Of a DNA stretch of 54,116 nucleotides, positions 23,579-35,371 are shown piece by piece. This DNA is from Chromera velia. Lineage: Eukaryota > Sar > Chromeraceae. The position numbers and the translations under genes were made by a program. The stretch is taken from NCBI GenBank assembly GCA_018398765.1, contig JAHBMJ010000205.1, forward strand, positions 1-54,116. Reading direction: 5' to 3'. Positions within the stretch are counted from its first letter, which is position 1. Each line of letters begins with the position of its first letter. The notes under the pieces are model-generated. The model was not told the DNA's origin, ran no database searches, and saw nothing but the letters and a program-made list of their open reading frames with translations.

Positions 23579-26500
23579 TCCGCCAAAGCGAAAAAAATTT
23601 TAAGTGGCTTGTAGTGTCAGAGAGGTATCTCCAGGTAAGCCTTTCCCCTTTTTTCCCCTCCTTTTTTCTAGCCTTTCGTAAAGCCTTTCTTGAACGTTGT
23701 TGTATGCCAGTGGCGGCACACAGAGTCCCACCGACGTGACGTATGCACGATCGGGTATAAAGAGGCATGGGTGGTGCACACTGCCCCGCAGCAGACCTAT
23801 ATACGGACGCATATGGAGCACAGCGCGCCCACCATTCCGTCACGCAACGTTCCGGCACGCCTAAACAAATATTGATCGATGAGTGCTAGCCTGCTGCATC
23901 TTTGTTGTGAGCTCTGCCTAGTAAGCTAATCACAGATGCAACAAACAGACAGTATGTAGCTGTAGATTCCTGCTATGCAGGATGAGAGAATGCACTGCAA
24001 CCGGCGCTTATGGTGCAGTCCCTGGTCGGGCCTTATTTCCTTTCTATGACTTCATTCACCTTTCATCTCCTCTCTCTATTCATTGCTAGCTACTGCTTTG
24101 TCTCTGTAACGTGTCTCGCCCCGCTTTTTTGCATCGACTATATTATTAACTGTGATTGAGCCGATCCGCATGTGCGTCTTTCCGGTCCAAATTCTGGAGC
24201 CGTGATTGAAGTGAGCGCACGCGGTGTTGCATGGTGTTTAGCCATATGAATCAACAGTCGCGTTTCTGTTATACGAGGAAATTAAATCAAACTGACAGAC
24301 ACAGAGTGACCGAAGGAATAGCAACTAACGTTTAGCTTGACAGAGCTTCTTATCTGAATCTGTAAAGCATCCAGTAGACACGTTACAGTCTCTCCCTCCA
24401 TGTTCTGGCACTAGCCCTCCGTTGAGGAGCTGTCAGCATGGAGTGGAATACATCACGTTGTTTTTCATCTTTCTGACCAGGCAAACTAAAAATTTAATGC
24501 ATGCAGAAGACATATAAAAAGTAGCTAAACTAGCAGCTAAAGAGACAGAAAACTAAGCATTGAAGCAAACAAATTGTCAACAGAGGCAGAGACGTGGTAG
24601 TGGCTAGCAAGTGGAAGGAGAAGATCTTCTAAGGATGTGGAGACAGAGACAGGAAGCGAATGATGGAAATGAAATGAACGATTTAGGTCTGGTAAGCTAG
24701 TCTGCTAGGGATAAGACCTTGAGCACCGGCTGCAATGTCACCTTGCGTCCTGCTCTGCATTATTATATAATAGTGGAACCCCAAACTTTGAAAATAGAAA
24801 TACCTATAGACCTTAAGTACTAAAAGGTCTAGACTTTGAGTCTAGCTTCGAGTAATACCCGATCGAACAAATGAAGCCATATGAAGCTCTAGTCTGAGCT
24901 AGTATAGAATTCATGCAGTGAGCAAGGCCAAGCTAAAGTCTTTCAAGTCATACTAAGATCAAGTCTTTTGAGTAAAGGTCCTTCGAGCCTGGCCCATGCA
25001 GAGATAAAATCATGCTAAGCCAACGCCCGGGCCGAGCCAGCTAGCCAGCCACGGCCTGTATTCTAGGGGGCAGCATTTCAGGATGGTTACTAAAAATATT
25101 AAGTAGTTTTAACACCCCCCTCTATGTATATCATTAAGCTAGCACCTTAAAAGTGTTACTAATCGATTGTTTAGCTTAAGTTACTTCTAAAAATATCTCA
25201 ACAAGCTTGAAACACTTTATGGTTCTTAAACAATTACATGATTTTGATGTGTTGCTTCAACATTTGATAAAAAGGCCTCTAACCGAGTAACCCGTAACCA
25301 TTTTTGACCTCTAATAAAAAGTGAGTAACCATCCACTATAGGGTCTTTAAACATGTTTTAAACAAGTTTTAAACACTTTTTAGGATGAACTTTAAATGAT
25401 AGTTACTCTAACTAAGTAACTCATAATATCACGAAGCGACATATATTTAACCCCCATAACCTATAATAAAACGAATAACCCCTACCAAAATTTTATGTTT
25501 TTTCAAAGTAACTCGTCAAACCACACCTGAAAAATGTTTGGTTACTAAAAAATCTAACAAAATTTTTACTTTTTTTTGTCATATCAGCTTGAAAATCTAG
25601 TATACACACCAGAAGTGCTGCTCCCTAGCCTGTATCACACTGAAACACACCGAAGTTGGACTGCTGCATGCGCAAAAGACTTTTTGAAAGACTCAAAAGC
25701 AACACAAAGTCCTTCAATCAACAAATCAAGATCAAGAAATCCAAGTAACACTTCTGGCAAGATCAGATCGACAATTCTGCACTTTTTGGAAATCAATTCC
25801 CTTTGAGAAAATCAACCTGTAAAGACTGCCAAACAGTATTAGATACAGCATTCAGTGTTAGACTCTGACGCTACATGGGACTTGCGTCCTGTCTCTACTT
25901 AGGACTGGGTCTTTTATAGATCTCTTTAGATTCTGGCTGCCTTCTGACGAATAGGGTCAGAGCAGTACAGAACAGCATGAACCTTTGTCCTCATATCGTC
26001 TGCATGAATCTATATCTTAATCTGTTGGCATTCATCAGTTAAGATCGTTCATTTGGTAGACATGTACATACATAGAGGAAAAAACGTTTTATCAATCTGT
26101 TGGAATTTTAAATGTGGTCCGACAAAACGGTATACGCTTTATATGACTACGTTCCAGGCACGTGGGGACCGTGCCTCGGTCTGCCCAGCCGCCACCGCTT
26201 GCACTTTTGGCTCCAGGACCAGCCTTGCTGAAAGCGCATCTGTGTGTCATATAAACTAAAACATAATACATTATAAACGTATTGATCTTAATTCAAGTTG
26301 ACCTAGTATCAAATTAATATAGCCTTATATATTGCTATAAATGGCTTTTCTAAATTTGTGCCAAAGGTGGCAAAGGTGGGCCGGGCTTTAATAACAATTT
26401 CAATTAATTAAATCACGTTCAAGTTACACACATGGTAACACACGGTTTAACTGGTTAAAATTGGGTTTAAAATATTCATTTTTTTTATTAAGTTGTAATA

Positions 26501-26810
26501 TTAACCTAGTAATTAATAGAGCTTTTTATATCATAGTTGAACGCTAGACTAAATACTAGATTGAACGTGATGATGATGATAATATAAATCCTAGACTCAT
26601 ACATTGCATGATGGCCTATAGACCGATTAATAATAATAATAATAATGATCATGATGATGATGATTGAGGGTCAAAAGTGAACCTCAGCGGCCTTTTTTAG
26701 ATAAATCTTTTTTTAGTCCTATAACTTCAAACAATCGGATCAAATTTAATTCATATCATATAATTGAGATGATGAATGATCTATTTCAATATGCTAAATT
26801 GCTAATCAAT

Positions 26811-26887
26811 CATGCGCAAGCACGCTCTGCTAAAAGTGGAAGAATTTGAGAAAAAATGTAGTTGTTAAGTTAATTGATAAATATTGC
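26811..26887 (+). repeat. left half of the ~190-bp repeat interrupted by hAT-1
   Basis: Matches 16,398 to about 16,475 of the uninterrupted copy. It ends with AATATTGC (26,880-26,887), the left target-site duplication of hAT-1. Confidence 0.85.
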
Positions 26888-27021
26888 TAGGGATAGCTAT
26901 TGTATCGTATCGGTATCGAATCGGTATTGTATCGGAATTTAAAGTTCCCAAAAAAGGGGGTATTGTCAATAATTTCGATACTCACATAAAATTTTTAGCG
27001 TCACAACACGGCGGCGGATCA

Positions 27022-28194
27022 TACAGATGTGTATGGACCAATTAGAACCCGCCGCCAGACCTTAACCGGCTCAAAAATTTCGAGGGGAAAAGGAACAGCC
27101 CTCTGTTCCCTTTTCCCTCCTGGACTCAAAGCAACGACCCTAGGAGACATTAGTTCGCTTTTTTAGACTCTTTCTAGCTGCTTGGTATAGAAAAAATGAC
27201 TCCCAGACTCACAGGGAGTCCAAAAAACGGACGTCTGAGGTCTAATACCTAAAGAGGCCAAAGTGGCCTTCGTGGACTCAGAAGTTCAGAAAGGGCTATA
27301 GTACATCAATGATGATAAAATGCATTCCAACATGCTCCATCTGGTCCAAGTAAGTTAGTTCCAACAGGGGATAAGGAATGGTTGATGCACTGTGGACTTT
27401 AACTGACAAGTCTGCTCATGAACAGAAAGATACACTCCAGATGGCGCCCTATGTCAAATTGCTAGAAGGGCTTTTTCCTTCTTAAGCACTTCAAACCTGC
27501 AGCCATCGCACAAAGGTACTGCCCAACACTCATATGCTCCTGTCTGGAGGGAAAGAGCAGGACAGAACCACTTAGAGGGGAAGCTGGAGGTCGATTAATA
27601 CCCCTGAGACGCCAATTCTCCACAACAGGAAGACAAAACAATCTTGCCTTCCCACAACCCGCAGACTCACCAGAAACCTATCCAGCTGGCCTGGGAGGAT
27701 GACAACAGATACAAGGCATTGGGCAAAATTGCTAGGGATCGATTCTACGGCCTCCTGGTAGAAAAAAGGAATGTTGCTTTGGAGGCCTGGGAGGTACTTT
27801 CCTGACTGGTCCAGACTGGAGCTGCCAGACACGCCAAAGCAGATCAACTACGCCACAAGACTTCACGTACCTCGACATAGAGGCAAGCTGTCTAGTACTA
27901 GGGGAGCAGAATTATGCCAGTTTGACCATCGGTACTGCTTTATACAATAAGGTAGACAGGAAGGGACGAGAGGACGAAATGACCCTTCTCTGTGTGTTGG
28001 TGTGCTTTTTGAGCATTCTGAGCACAATTTCGGGATTTTGAGAGTGGCCCCAGAAAGTTTTGGCCCAAATTCTTGCACCAACGCACTCAACGGCCTTTGA
28101 GGACCAATTTGGTGCCTTTTTGGGCCCTGGGCGCGGACCGGCTTAACCGGCTCAAAAATTTCAGACCCTTCTAATTAGTCTATGCACATCTGTA
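27022..28194. repeat. inverted-repeat module split by a ~1.06-kb insert
   Basis: 26-bp arms at 27,022-27,047 and 28,169-28,194 are inverted with three transition differences. Just inside them the 21-bp word CTTAACCGGCTCAAAAATTT-C occurs in direct orientation at 27,061-27,081 and 28,142-28,162. The simplest reading is a short palindromic element split by an insertion that duplicated 21 bp of target. The inserted 27,082-28,141 has minus-strand open frames of 91 and 75 codons that I do not recognise. Confidence 0.6.
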
Positions 28195-28320
28195 TAACCA
28201 CCTTGAAGTTCTGCGTTGCGGTACGAGGCTAAAATCCAGTGTAAACAGTATCATTCGTAAAACTGTAAACTTTTTGTAAAAATTTCATGTTTTTAAAGAG
28301 TTAACTTTACTTAGAAAATG

Positions 28321-28621
28321 TGTAATCAGCCACTTATAGAGAGGAGGCGGGCGTGCACTGGTTGGCCCGACTTGGCCAGTCCCGTACTGTTGCGTTGCCT
28401 ATCGGTGCGGTGGGGCTTGAGACATTACGGAGACGGAGAAAATGCATGCGTCAATCCATGTTGTGAAGTTGCTTAGTGAAACACTCAGGGTGATTCGATG
28501 GAACAACTCTCGATCGATGAGAGCAGAAGCCGAACAAACATCTTGCATTATTATTCCTGTATAGAGCACCGTATAAGTGACTAGACTGATGTCCTTGACT
28601 GGACCATTCTAGTTCTCTTTA
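28321..28621 (+). repeat. copia-B 5' LTR
   Basis: 301 bp, starts TGTAATCAGCC, ends CTCTTTA next to the primer-binding site. The partner at the 3' end finishes CTCTTCA. Confidence 0.93.
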
Positions 28622-28630
28622 TGGTAGCAG
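28622..28630 (+). promoter_or_regulatory. copia-B primer-binding site (initiator Met tRNA type)
   Basis: TGGTAGCAG immediately after the LTR, identical to copia-A. The gag ATG at 28,621-28,623 overlaps it. Confidence 0.85.
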
Positions 28631-31088
28631 TTGGTTCTTTCCTCTTTCTCCTCAAGGTCTGTTGGTCTGTATCAGAGTGTAGCTTTCCCTCTCTGATGGA
28701 TGGAGACCAACCTCGAGGGGCCGATGGCCGTTTTATCTCTAAAAGCCCTTCTGATCAAAGCCCCAGCCCCTCTGACTTGGACTTGTTAACCGCCAATGTC
28801 AACAAATTGGCGCAGTTGTTTCTTTTTCAGTCCACTTCTGTTCCGTCTCCGACTCCCACCCCCACCACTGACACGGGGAAATTTGCCCCATGGAAGTGCG
28901 AGCTCCCCTTCAAGCACACTCACGGGGGTAGAGTCACGATTGTCAAGGCGTTTGAAGACTACTGCAAATTGCAGCCTGCGAGTGTGCCGTCAGACATCCG
29001 TGCAGCAGCATTCCGCCAAGGTTTGTAAAAGTACCTTGAGCTCTACGATCTTGTCTCAAATCTCTCCCCCCCCGAGTCTGATGATGTCGAACACTGCAAG
29101 AATGTTATCTTATAGTTATCGGGGGAAACCGAACACAAGCGAATGTTCATAAACTTCTGCTCCCTTTTTACTCTGTCCACTTCCAACTCTCCTAACGTTG
29201 AGAAGTATATCAGGACGGTGAAGGCAGCCTGCCAAGAAATTTTCCGTCTCTCGTTGTAGGAAGAGATTATCCCTGTGTGGTCCAGGGTGGGGGACAAAAC
29301 CGATCTTAGCACTTGGAGGGTGGAGAAGAAGCTCGTTCCCCTCCTTGACCCCCTCACCCACCATCAGGGGCAGCTCGCTTCCCTGGTTCTCATTAACAGC
29401 ATTTCCGACAGCACTGTGCGTGCGAATATTGAGAGCAGCATCGCCCCCCAATGCATATGCCTTTTGACAGACATGATGGTGCAGTAGTCAAATTCCGCCA
29501 CTTTGCCCAGCCCTCTTGTTTTTCCCGTCTCCCTGCCAATCCGTCCATTCCCGCACAAACACACGGCGTGCAGCTAACGGGTCGCTCTTCTAGTGGCCAC
29601 CCTCGGCCCTGTGCGAGTGGGCCATCTCGAAAGCGCCCTCACTATGAGCACAAGACCCACCGTCCCGAAGATACTCAGTGCCTGAAACAGCACTACTGCA
29701 GCGATTGTGATCACTGGGGATACAAAACTGGTGATTGTAACCTCGCCCATGACCATTTTGCCCTTTTGAGGGCCTACGGCTACAGCAGAGGGGGGGGCAG
29801 GTCCGGCGGGAATGGGGGTGGGCAGAGAAAGAGGGGGAGACAGTCTACGAGATCAGGGAAGGGGCGTGCTCATCAGCAGGGAGGGGCCCTAACTGGCGAA
29901 ACGAATGAGTCAGAGGCATCGGATACAGATTTGGAGGCCTCCCCTGCAGCTGCCGCTGTAGGGTATTTATCACAGTCAGCTTTTTCTCTTCCTGTTTCTT
30001 CTGGTTTCTCTTTTGACGGTTTTGTATGTTTGCTTAATCTGGGTGCAAGTGGCACTATGTGCACTCGTAGCTGGCTGAACAAGCATGCTGAAGAGTCAGG
30101 GTTGCAATGGACTGAGACTGATTTGCCGACACCTCTTTCCGTTGTTACTGCTTGTCGAACAAAAGTGAGGATGCGGCGCCGTGCCACCATTCCTTGCAAA
30201 CTAAATAGGCAGCCTGCTGTATTGAAACCGTCCATCATGGAAACAGAAGCAGTCACCCTCCTACTCATCGGCAATCAGCGTCTCATCAAACTAGGCGTGC
30301 GATTTGACTATCGGACTGGATCCTTGGCACTCCCCTCTACCGTTATCAATTTTCTTCGTGCAGCAAATGATCTATTTTTTCTGCTTCTGGAGATAGACGG
30401 GACTTCCCCGCCCGAGTCCCCACCCGCTTTGAATTCCCCTTCTATGTCTCCAGCGGCTGTTGCGGTGGACCCTGCATCGCCTGTGTCCTCTCCGTTGTCT
30501 CCTTCTCCGGTTGTCCTCGCAAATGGGCACCTCCCTGCTCGTTTGAAGGCAGCCAAACAGAAGAAGCAGCGCCAAGGAAATCGCACCCAGTCTCATGTTG
30601 TGAAAACCTATTCGGGAGAATCCGCTGTCTCTCCCCCCGTTTCATCATCTTATGATAGTTCTCCAGCCTCCGATCAGCCTCCTTCTCAGCAACCAAAATC
30701 TTCTTTCTCATAGGACCCCCCCCCCCATCTCCATCAAAGCCACTGTTGATGAACTCATCCGCGCACATCACGAATGGTTAGGACACGCAGGCATCGAGGC
30801 CACTTGGCGTTCCCTCCATGCGTCACTTTCTGACCTTCTTCCCGGTCGCAGTAGCATTTCCTGCCGTGCTGTTCAACGCGCCCTGCTCCCATACATCCAA
30901 GGGGGTACGTGTGCGCATGTGAAGCCCAGGCATGGGGGAGACGGCACCCGGGGGTCTTTAAAGGTCGATCGCTCCGGGCAGCAAGTATGTCATAACCTTG
31001 TGATGGGGTTGAAAGGGGGGTATTCATTGCATATCCAAGACTAGCATGATGACTGGCTCGCTCAAGAGGTAGTCAAAACAAAAGATTC

Positions 31089-32850
31089 CGCATCTCGGCA
31101 CCCTGGCGGGCACTTTGTCTACACTTTTTCCAATGGGACCACTGTTTCAGAAAAAATCCAGATTTTTGGTGGGCCCACCCCGGTGTGGCATGCCGGAACC
31201 AATGGGTGTTTCTGAGTCCGTTTGGATCCAAACTAAGATTTTTTGGTCGCTGGGACCATACCTTTCATAACCCGGTCGGGGCAGGCCTGAAAGCTAGCCT
31301 GAAAGGGTCGCTCGGAGGCCTATTGTGCGCCGCCACATATGTCTGGGGTGTCTTCATTACAAACGAGCCTGGTGGGATCTGCAGAAGCGATCAGACAGAA
31401 CAAATGGCATGAAATTGTGACCAAAGGGTGTGCTAAAGAGCATACAAACACACAAGCACGCATCTATTCAGGTGGCGGCACGCCATGGTTCTGTATGCAT
31501 CAATTGTGCGCCGCCACATAAAGCTGAGATACGAATTCTACTTAAAACAAGTCCTCAATGATCTCTAGAAGCGATCAAACACAGCAAACGGCATAAAACA
31601 GCAACTAAAGGGTATGGCGAGGTGCAGATAAACACACAGACACGCATCTACTTAGGTGGTGCCGCATCATGCATTTTCGTTTCACCGGAGTAGGGCGCCT
31701 GGCTCAAGTCACCCAGCCATATGCACTAAAGCTACTCCATCACTGTAATTCAGAGTCAGAACCGAAGAAAAAGCATTCTGATATTGGACATCCGGCCAGG
31801 GGCTGAATGCGCCTGGACTGCAGACTTTGACTTCCCCTTCCCCTTCCCTGCTTGCCTGCCCCTTCCTTCCCCCGTCGGCTGTTCCTCTCTTCTTCTCTTT
31901 GCGGATTCTGTCAGATTCTTGGTTCCCTTCACCCGCCCTCCTCTTCCTCCATCTTCTCGAACCAGCAAGAGGGCCTCCAGATTCCCTCGCTCTTCCTGCT
32001 GCTGCCTTCTCTGAGCTCCCTCCACTGCCGCTTGCCTTTGAGGGCGCGACCTCGAGGGCGCCCCAGGTGGAAGGTCGCCTGCATCTTTGGAGCCTGAGTG
32101 AGCCATCCTTCCTCCTCCACAGCAGAGACCAGCAAACAAGCGCTAGCTACTCGTCTAAGAAAAAATAGCGCTGGCTCAACACAGATAGAACAGAGAAGCT
32201 GAATGGATCGACAAAAACGTAAGCAGGGATTCTACAAAGGTCAGACCTATGCAGACTGAGAGTGTACAAAGGTCCTGACTATGCACAAAAGTCCCGTCTA
32301 CAGCCCATCTGCCAGCCAACACACAAGCAGGGTAGATCAAAGAGTTGAAGTTAGTCCTACAAGCCGTACAGATGCTTTGCTACTCCTCCAAAGACCTCTC
32401 AGATGGTCAGAAGTTTGGCTACTCTCACATATATTCATGCATGCATCAAAAATTCGCACTTTTGGAGTCGAAAAGTGCAATTTAAGACAAAAAAAGACCG
32501 GACTGGGGCTCAAACCTGGGACTCTTACTTGTTGGGGTCCTTGAGCTGCGCACTGCGACGCGCTCATGCACAAATCCACCATAATTAAACGGGACCGCCG
32601 CCTACATACAGCTCAACACCGTATGTGGCGGCGCACAATACGCCCCCAAAAGGCTCTTATGGGCTTAGCCCGACCGGGTCATGAAAGGTATGGGCCCAGC
32701 GACCAAGAAATCTTAGTTTGGGTCCAAACGGACTCAGAAACACCTATTGGTTCCGGCATGCTACGCCGGGGTGGGCCCACTAAAAATCTGGATTTTTTTT
32801 CAATACACCAAAAAGTGTAGACAAAGTGCCCGCCAGGGTGCCGGGATGCG
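31089..32850. mobile_element. 1.76-kb inverted-repeat DNA element inside copia-B integrase
   Basis: The ends are CGCATCTCGGCACCCTGGCG and, complemented, CGCATCCCGGCACCCTGGCG. The first 41 bp match with one difference, and homology continues to about 190 bp with small gaps, giving a foldback-like structure. Copia-A reads straight through the site (GATTCTGCC), which fixes the borders and shows a 2-bp duplication, TC (31,087-31,088 and 32,851-32,852). Inside lie two diverged ~180-bp direct copies starting ATTGTGCGCCGCCACATA (31,322 and 31,504) plus an inverted piece at 32,618. A 127-codon basic open frame (31,756-32,139, minus) has no recognised domain, so the element looks non-autonomous. The superfamily is not assigned. 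Confidence 0.88.
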
Positions 32851-34488
32851 TCTGCCACAATCCGTGCCGCCTATGATTGTTGGTTCCACAGTCTGGAGGG
32901 TGATCTCACCCCTGAGGTGATGACCAATCATGGGCTCGAATTTCAAGGTGATTGGTGTGAGTGGTTGGCTGAGCGGGAAGCCATAAACCCCTTGACCCCT
33001 GTAGGCAGCCACCACTCTCTCGGCAAAACAGAATGTTCCCATCATGAGTGGCTCACGATTTTGCGGGGTATTCTCAGAGATCGAGGTCTTGATGATTCGC
33101 ATTGGAAGAAGTTTGCTTCCGTTACCACAGCTAAATACAATCGTCAGCCTCGAGGGTCTACTTACAAGAGCCCATTCGAGCGACACTGGGGTGCCCAGCC
33201 ACCCAGTCCTCCCATCGACGCCCTACGTGACCTCCTTCAGACCTCCCGTCACCCCTCTACCGAGACGTCCCTATTCTTCATTGGCTCGTCCGTCCTCTAC
33301 CATCACCCTGACCATCTCCGCGCCAAGCTTGCACCCCTCTACACTTCTGTGACTGTTCTGCAGCGTATAAGTGAGCATGTGTTCCGACTGCATCTTCTTT
33401 CTGGACGGCGCGTCCTGTCGTATCGCAGGTGTATCTATCCCAATGACAGCCCCCACCCAGACCCTGTCTATGTCGTTTCGTTACCATCAGACTCCCCTTC
33501 CGAGCGCCCGGACACATCCGTTGGGTCTCCTCACCAGGCGCAGCAACAGCAACCGCAACAGTCTTTAAACATACAGTGTCCGTCTGACCAGCCGCCCTCT
33601 CCGAAGTTTGATATCACTGATTTTAGTAAAGATGAGCTCATTCTTTGGCGGGATGAGAACACAGGCCGCTGTTTCCTTGGTAGCATCCGTGCTGTCGACC
33701 CTGAAGGTGGGGGACGGGTTGAGGTTCAGGCATAGGGATCAAACGGCAAGCAGCCTCTTGCAAGCCGACGCATGTAGCCTGCATGGTGCCCTCTCAGGGG
33801 CTGCCCCAAACTTTTGTACGGTGTGCAAAAACCTTTTGGATGTGGGCCCGAGCTTTGCTTTCTGGTCCCAGAAGAAGTTGTTGAGCGAAACATTGTCCTC
33901 TCTGCCGAGGGAACTCTCCCTTCCCACCTCTGTGACACTTACCGAAGTGTTCTCCTTGTAAGCCCAGAAACAGTGTTCCCCACCGATCGGTTGTCTTTCG
34001 ATTCCCTTGCCTCCTCAGCAGCCACGGCTGCCATCTTCCCTCCTCCCTCCTACCCGACTCCAGTTGCAGGTGCGTCTGTTATGTATTTGTGGAACGAGGA
34101 CACTGAGGTGGGGCTCAGTGCGTTCCAAGCTGCCACAACTCATATTTCTCTCCCATGTCGGGGGCTTATAGTAGAACAGCTCGACGGGCAAACCAAGTCC
34201 CGTGCCGCAGAGTTGCAGTCACTCGCTAACAATGACTAGGGTATGACACTCTACGGACGATCCCTAACTACATGTGTAGTTGCTACAACTTTTTTGATAA
34301 AAAAATAAAACTTTAACCCAATTTACAAACTTTAAAATTTTAAAGCAAAAAAACCCTAAAAAATCACTAATTAGAGTATAGGTCTAAGGTTCAAGTAAGT
34401 TTTAAGTAGTTATAGTTAGTTCTGAGGTCGGTGTTACTTCCGGTTCTGGTCATTGGTTTATGAACCGAATGAACAGAGACAAGAACTA

Positions 34489-34890
34489 TTAGAACTTTTC
34501 TAAACCAAAAGGAACCCAATCAAAACCGTGAGAACCGGGCTTGAACCATCTAAACCAAGCTCTCAACTGATGATTTAGCTCTCCATGAGGGGAGGCAGGT
34601 CCAAGGGAAGGCGGGTGGCCAAGCACCTCACTGATCTCTCGCATGGCCCTTGACTTGATCTTGTCAAGGTTCGCCCTGTAGTACTTGCCATAGATATTTT
34701 CAAACTTGGTCCATCGACCTTGAGTCCAACGCGAGAGCTCTGCGCAGTTGTGGGCACCTTCAAGGATAAAAAGAATGATGAATGCGACGGATAGACCGTC
34801 AAAAATGGGAGTCTTCCCCAAAGGCACAGTCGCTCCACTTTTTTCAGCCTCAAAGAATTTGTTGGCCAGCGACGCCAACTCTTCGTCCAT
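34489..34890 (-). CDS. hypothetical 133-aa frame inside hAT-2
   Basis: Reads open from ATG with normal-looking composition (KYYRANLDKIKSRAMREISE, FRWFKPGSHGFDWVPF). I do not recognise a family. The position inside a small hAT-type element makes a degenerate transposase or captured fragment the likely alternatives. Nothing shows that it is expressed. Confidence 0.3.
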   Translation of the reverse strand: MDEELASLANKFFEAEKSGATVPLGKTPIFDGLSVAFIILFILEGAHNCAELSRWTQGRWTKFENIYGKYYRANLDKIKSRAMREISEVLGHPPSLGPASPHGELNHQLRAWFRWFKPGSHGFDWVPFGLEKF

Positions 34891-35083
34891 GAAAAAGCTT
34901 ACGACTTTATCTCTCTTGAAGCATGCTGTGCCCTATGGAGCTGAATACAGCATCGGTATTGGTGATGTCGTTGTATGTAAGTGAGAGGGGAGAGACAGAA
35001 ATGAATGGTACATTTCAAAAGTTAGTGACCTAGTTGACCTAAGTGACAAACATCCTGTTACGAAAAAAGGGAGGAGTATTGGG

Positions 35084-35371
35084 TTGTCTCGAATTGCACA
35101 CATTGTCGAAAACAAGCATCTATCTGCCCGTGTGATTTCATATGAATCGACTGCCGTTTCAGCAAATGAAAATTCCAATGCTGTTGTTTTTTCTCCTTTG
35201 ACAATGCGCCGTTCATGTATGCCTCAATTAGACGATATTCCGATCAGTGGCATTTTTTTGGGGGTTCATGAGGCCGTTGTGGTTGAAGATGGTCTGAGAG
35301 TTGAGACTGAAGAGCTTGCATGTCTTGAAACAGCCTTTCAAGAGTCAGAAGAGCAGTCTAACGACAGCTAA
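35084..35371 (+). CDS. hypothetical 95-aa frame inside hAT-2
   Basis: Open from ATG and ending in an acidic stretch (EELACLETAFQESEEQSND). No domain recognised. It lies on the strand opposite to the 133-aa frame within the same element. It could be a captured fragment or chance. Confidence 0.25.
   Translation: MSRIAHIVENKHLSARVISYESTAVSANENSNAVVFSPLTMRRSCMPQLDDIPISGIFLGVHEAVVVEDGLRVETEELACLETAFQESEEQSNDS

Larger units (their letters stand above)
23063..26810. other. AT-rich intergenic DNA, no gene seen
   Basis: Contains two minisatellite arrays (23,107-23,210 and 23,436-23,578, listed separately) and then long AT-rich sequence with short GATGAT and AATAAT runs near 26,567-26,665. Open frames are short and lack recognisable motifs. 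The right-hand end joins the ~190-bp repeat that hosts hAT-1. Confidence 0.5.
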
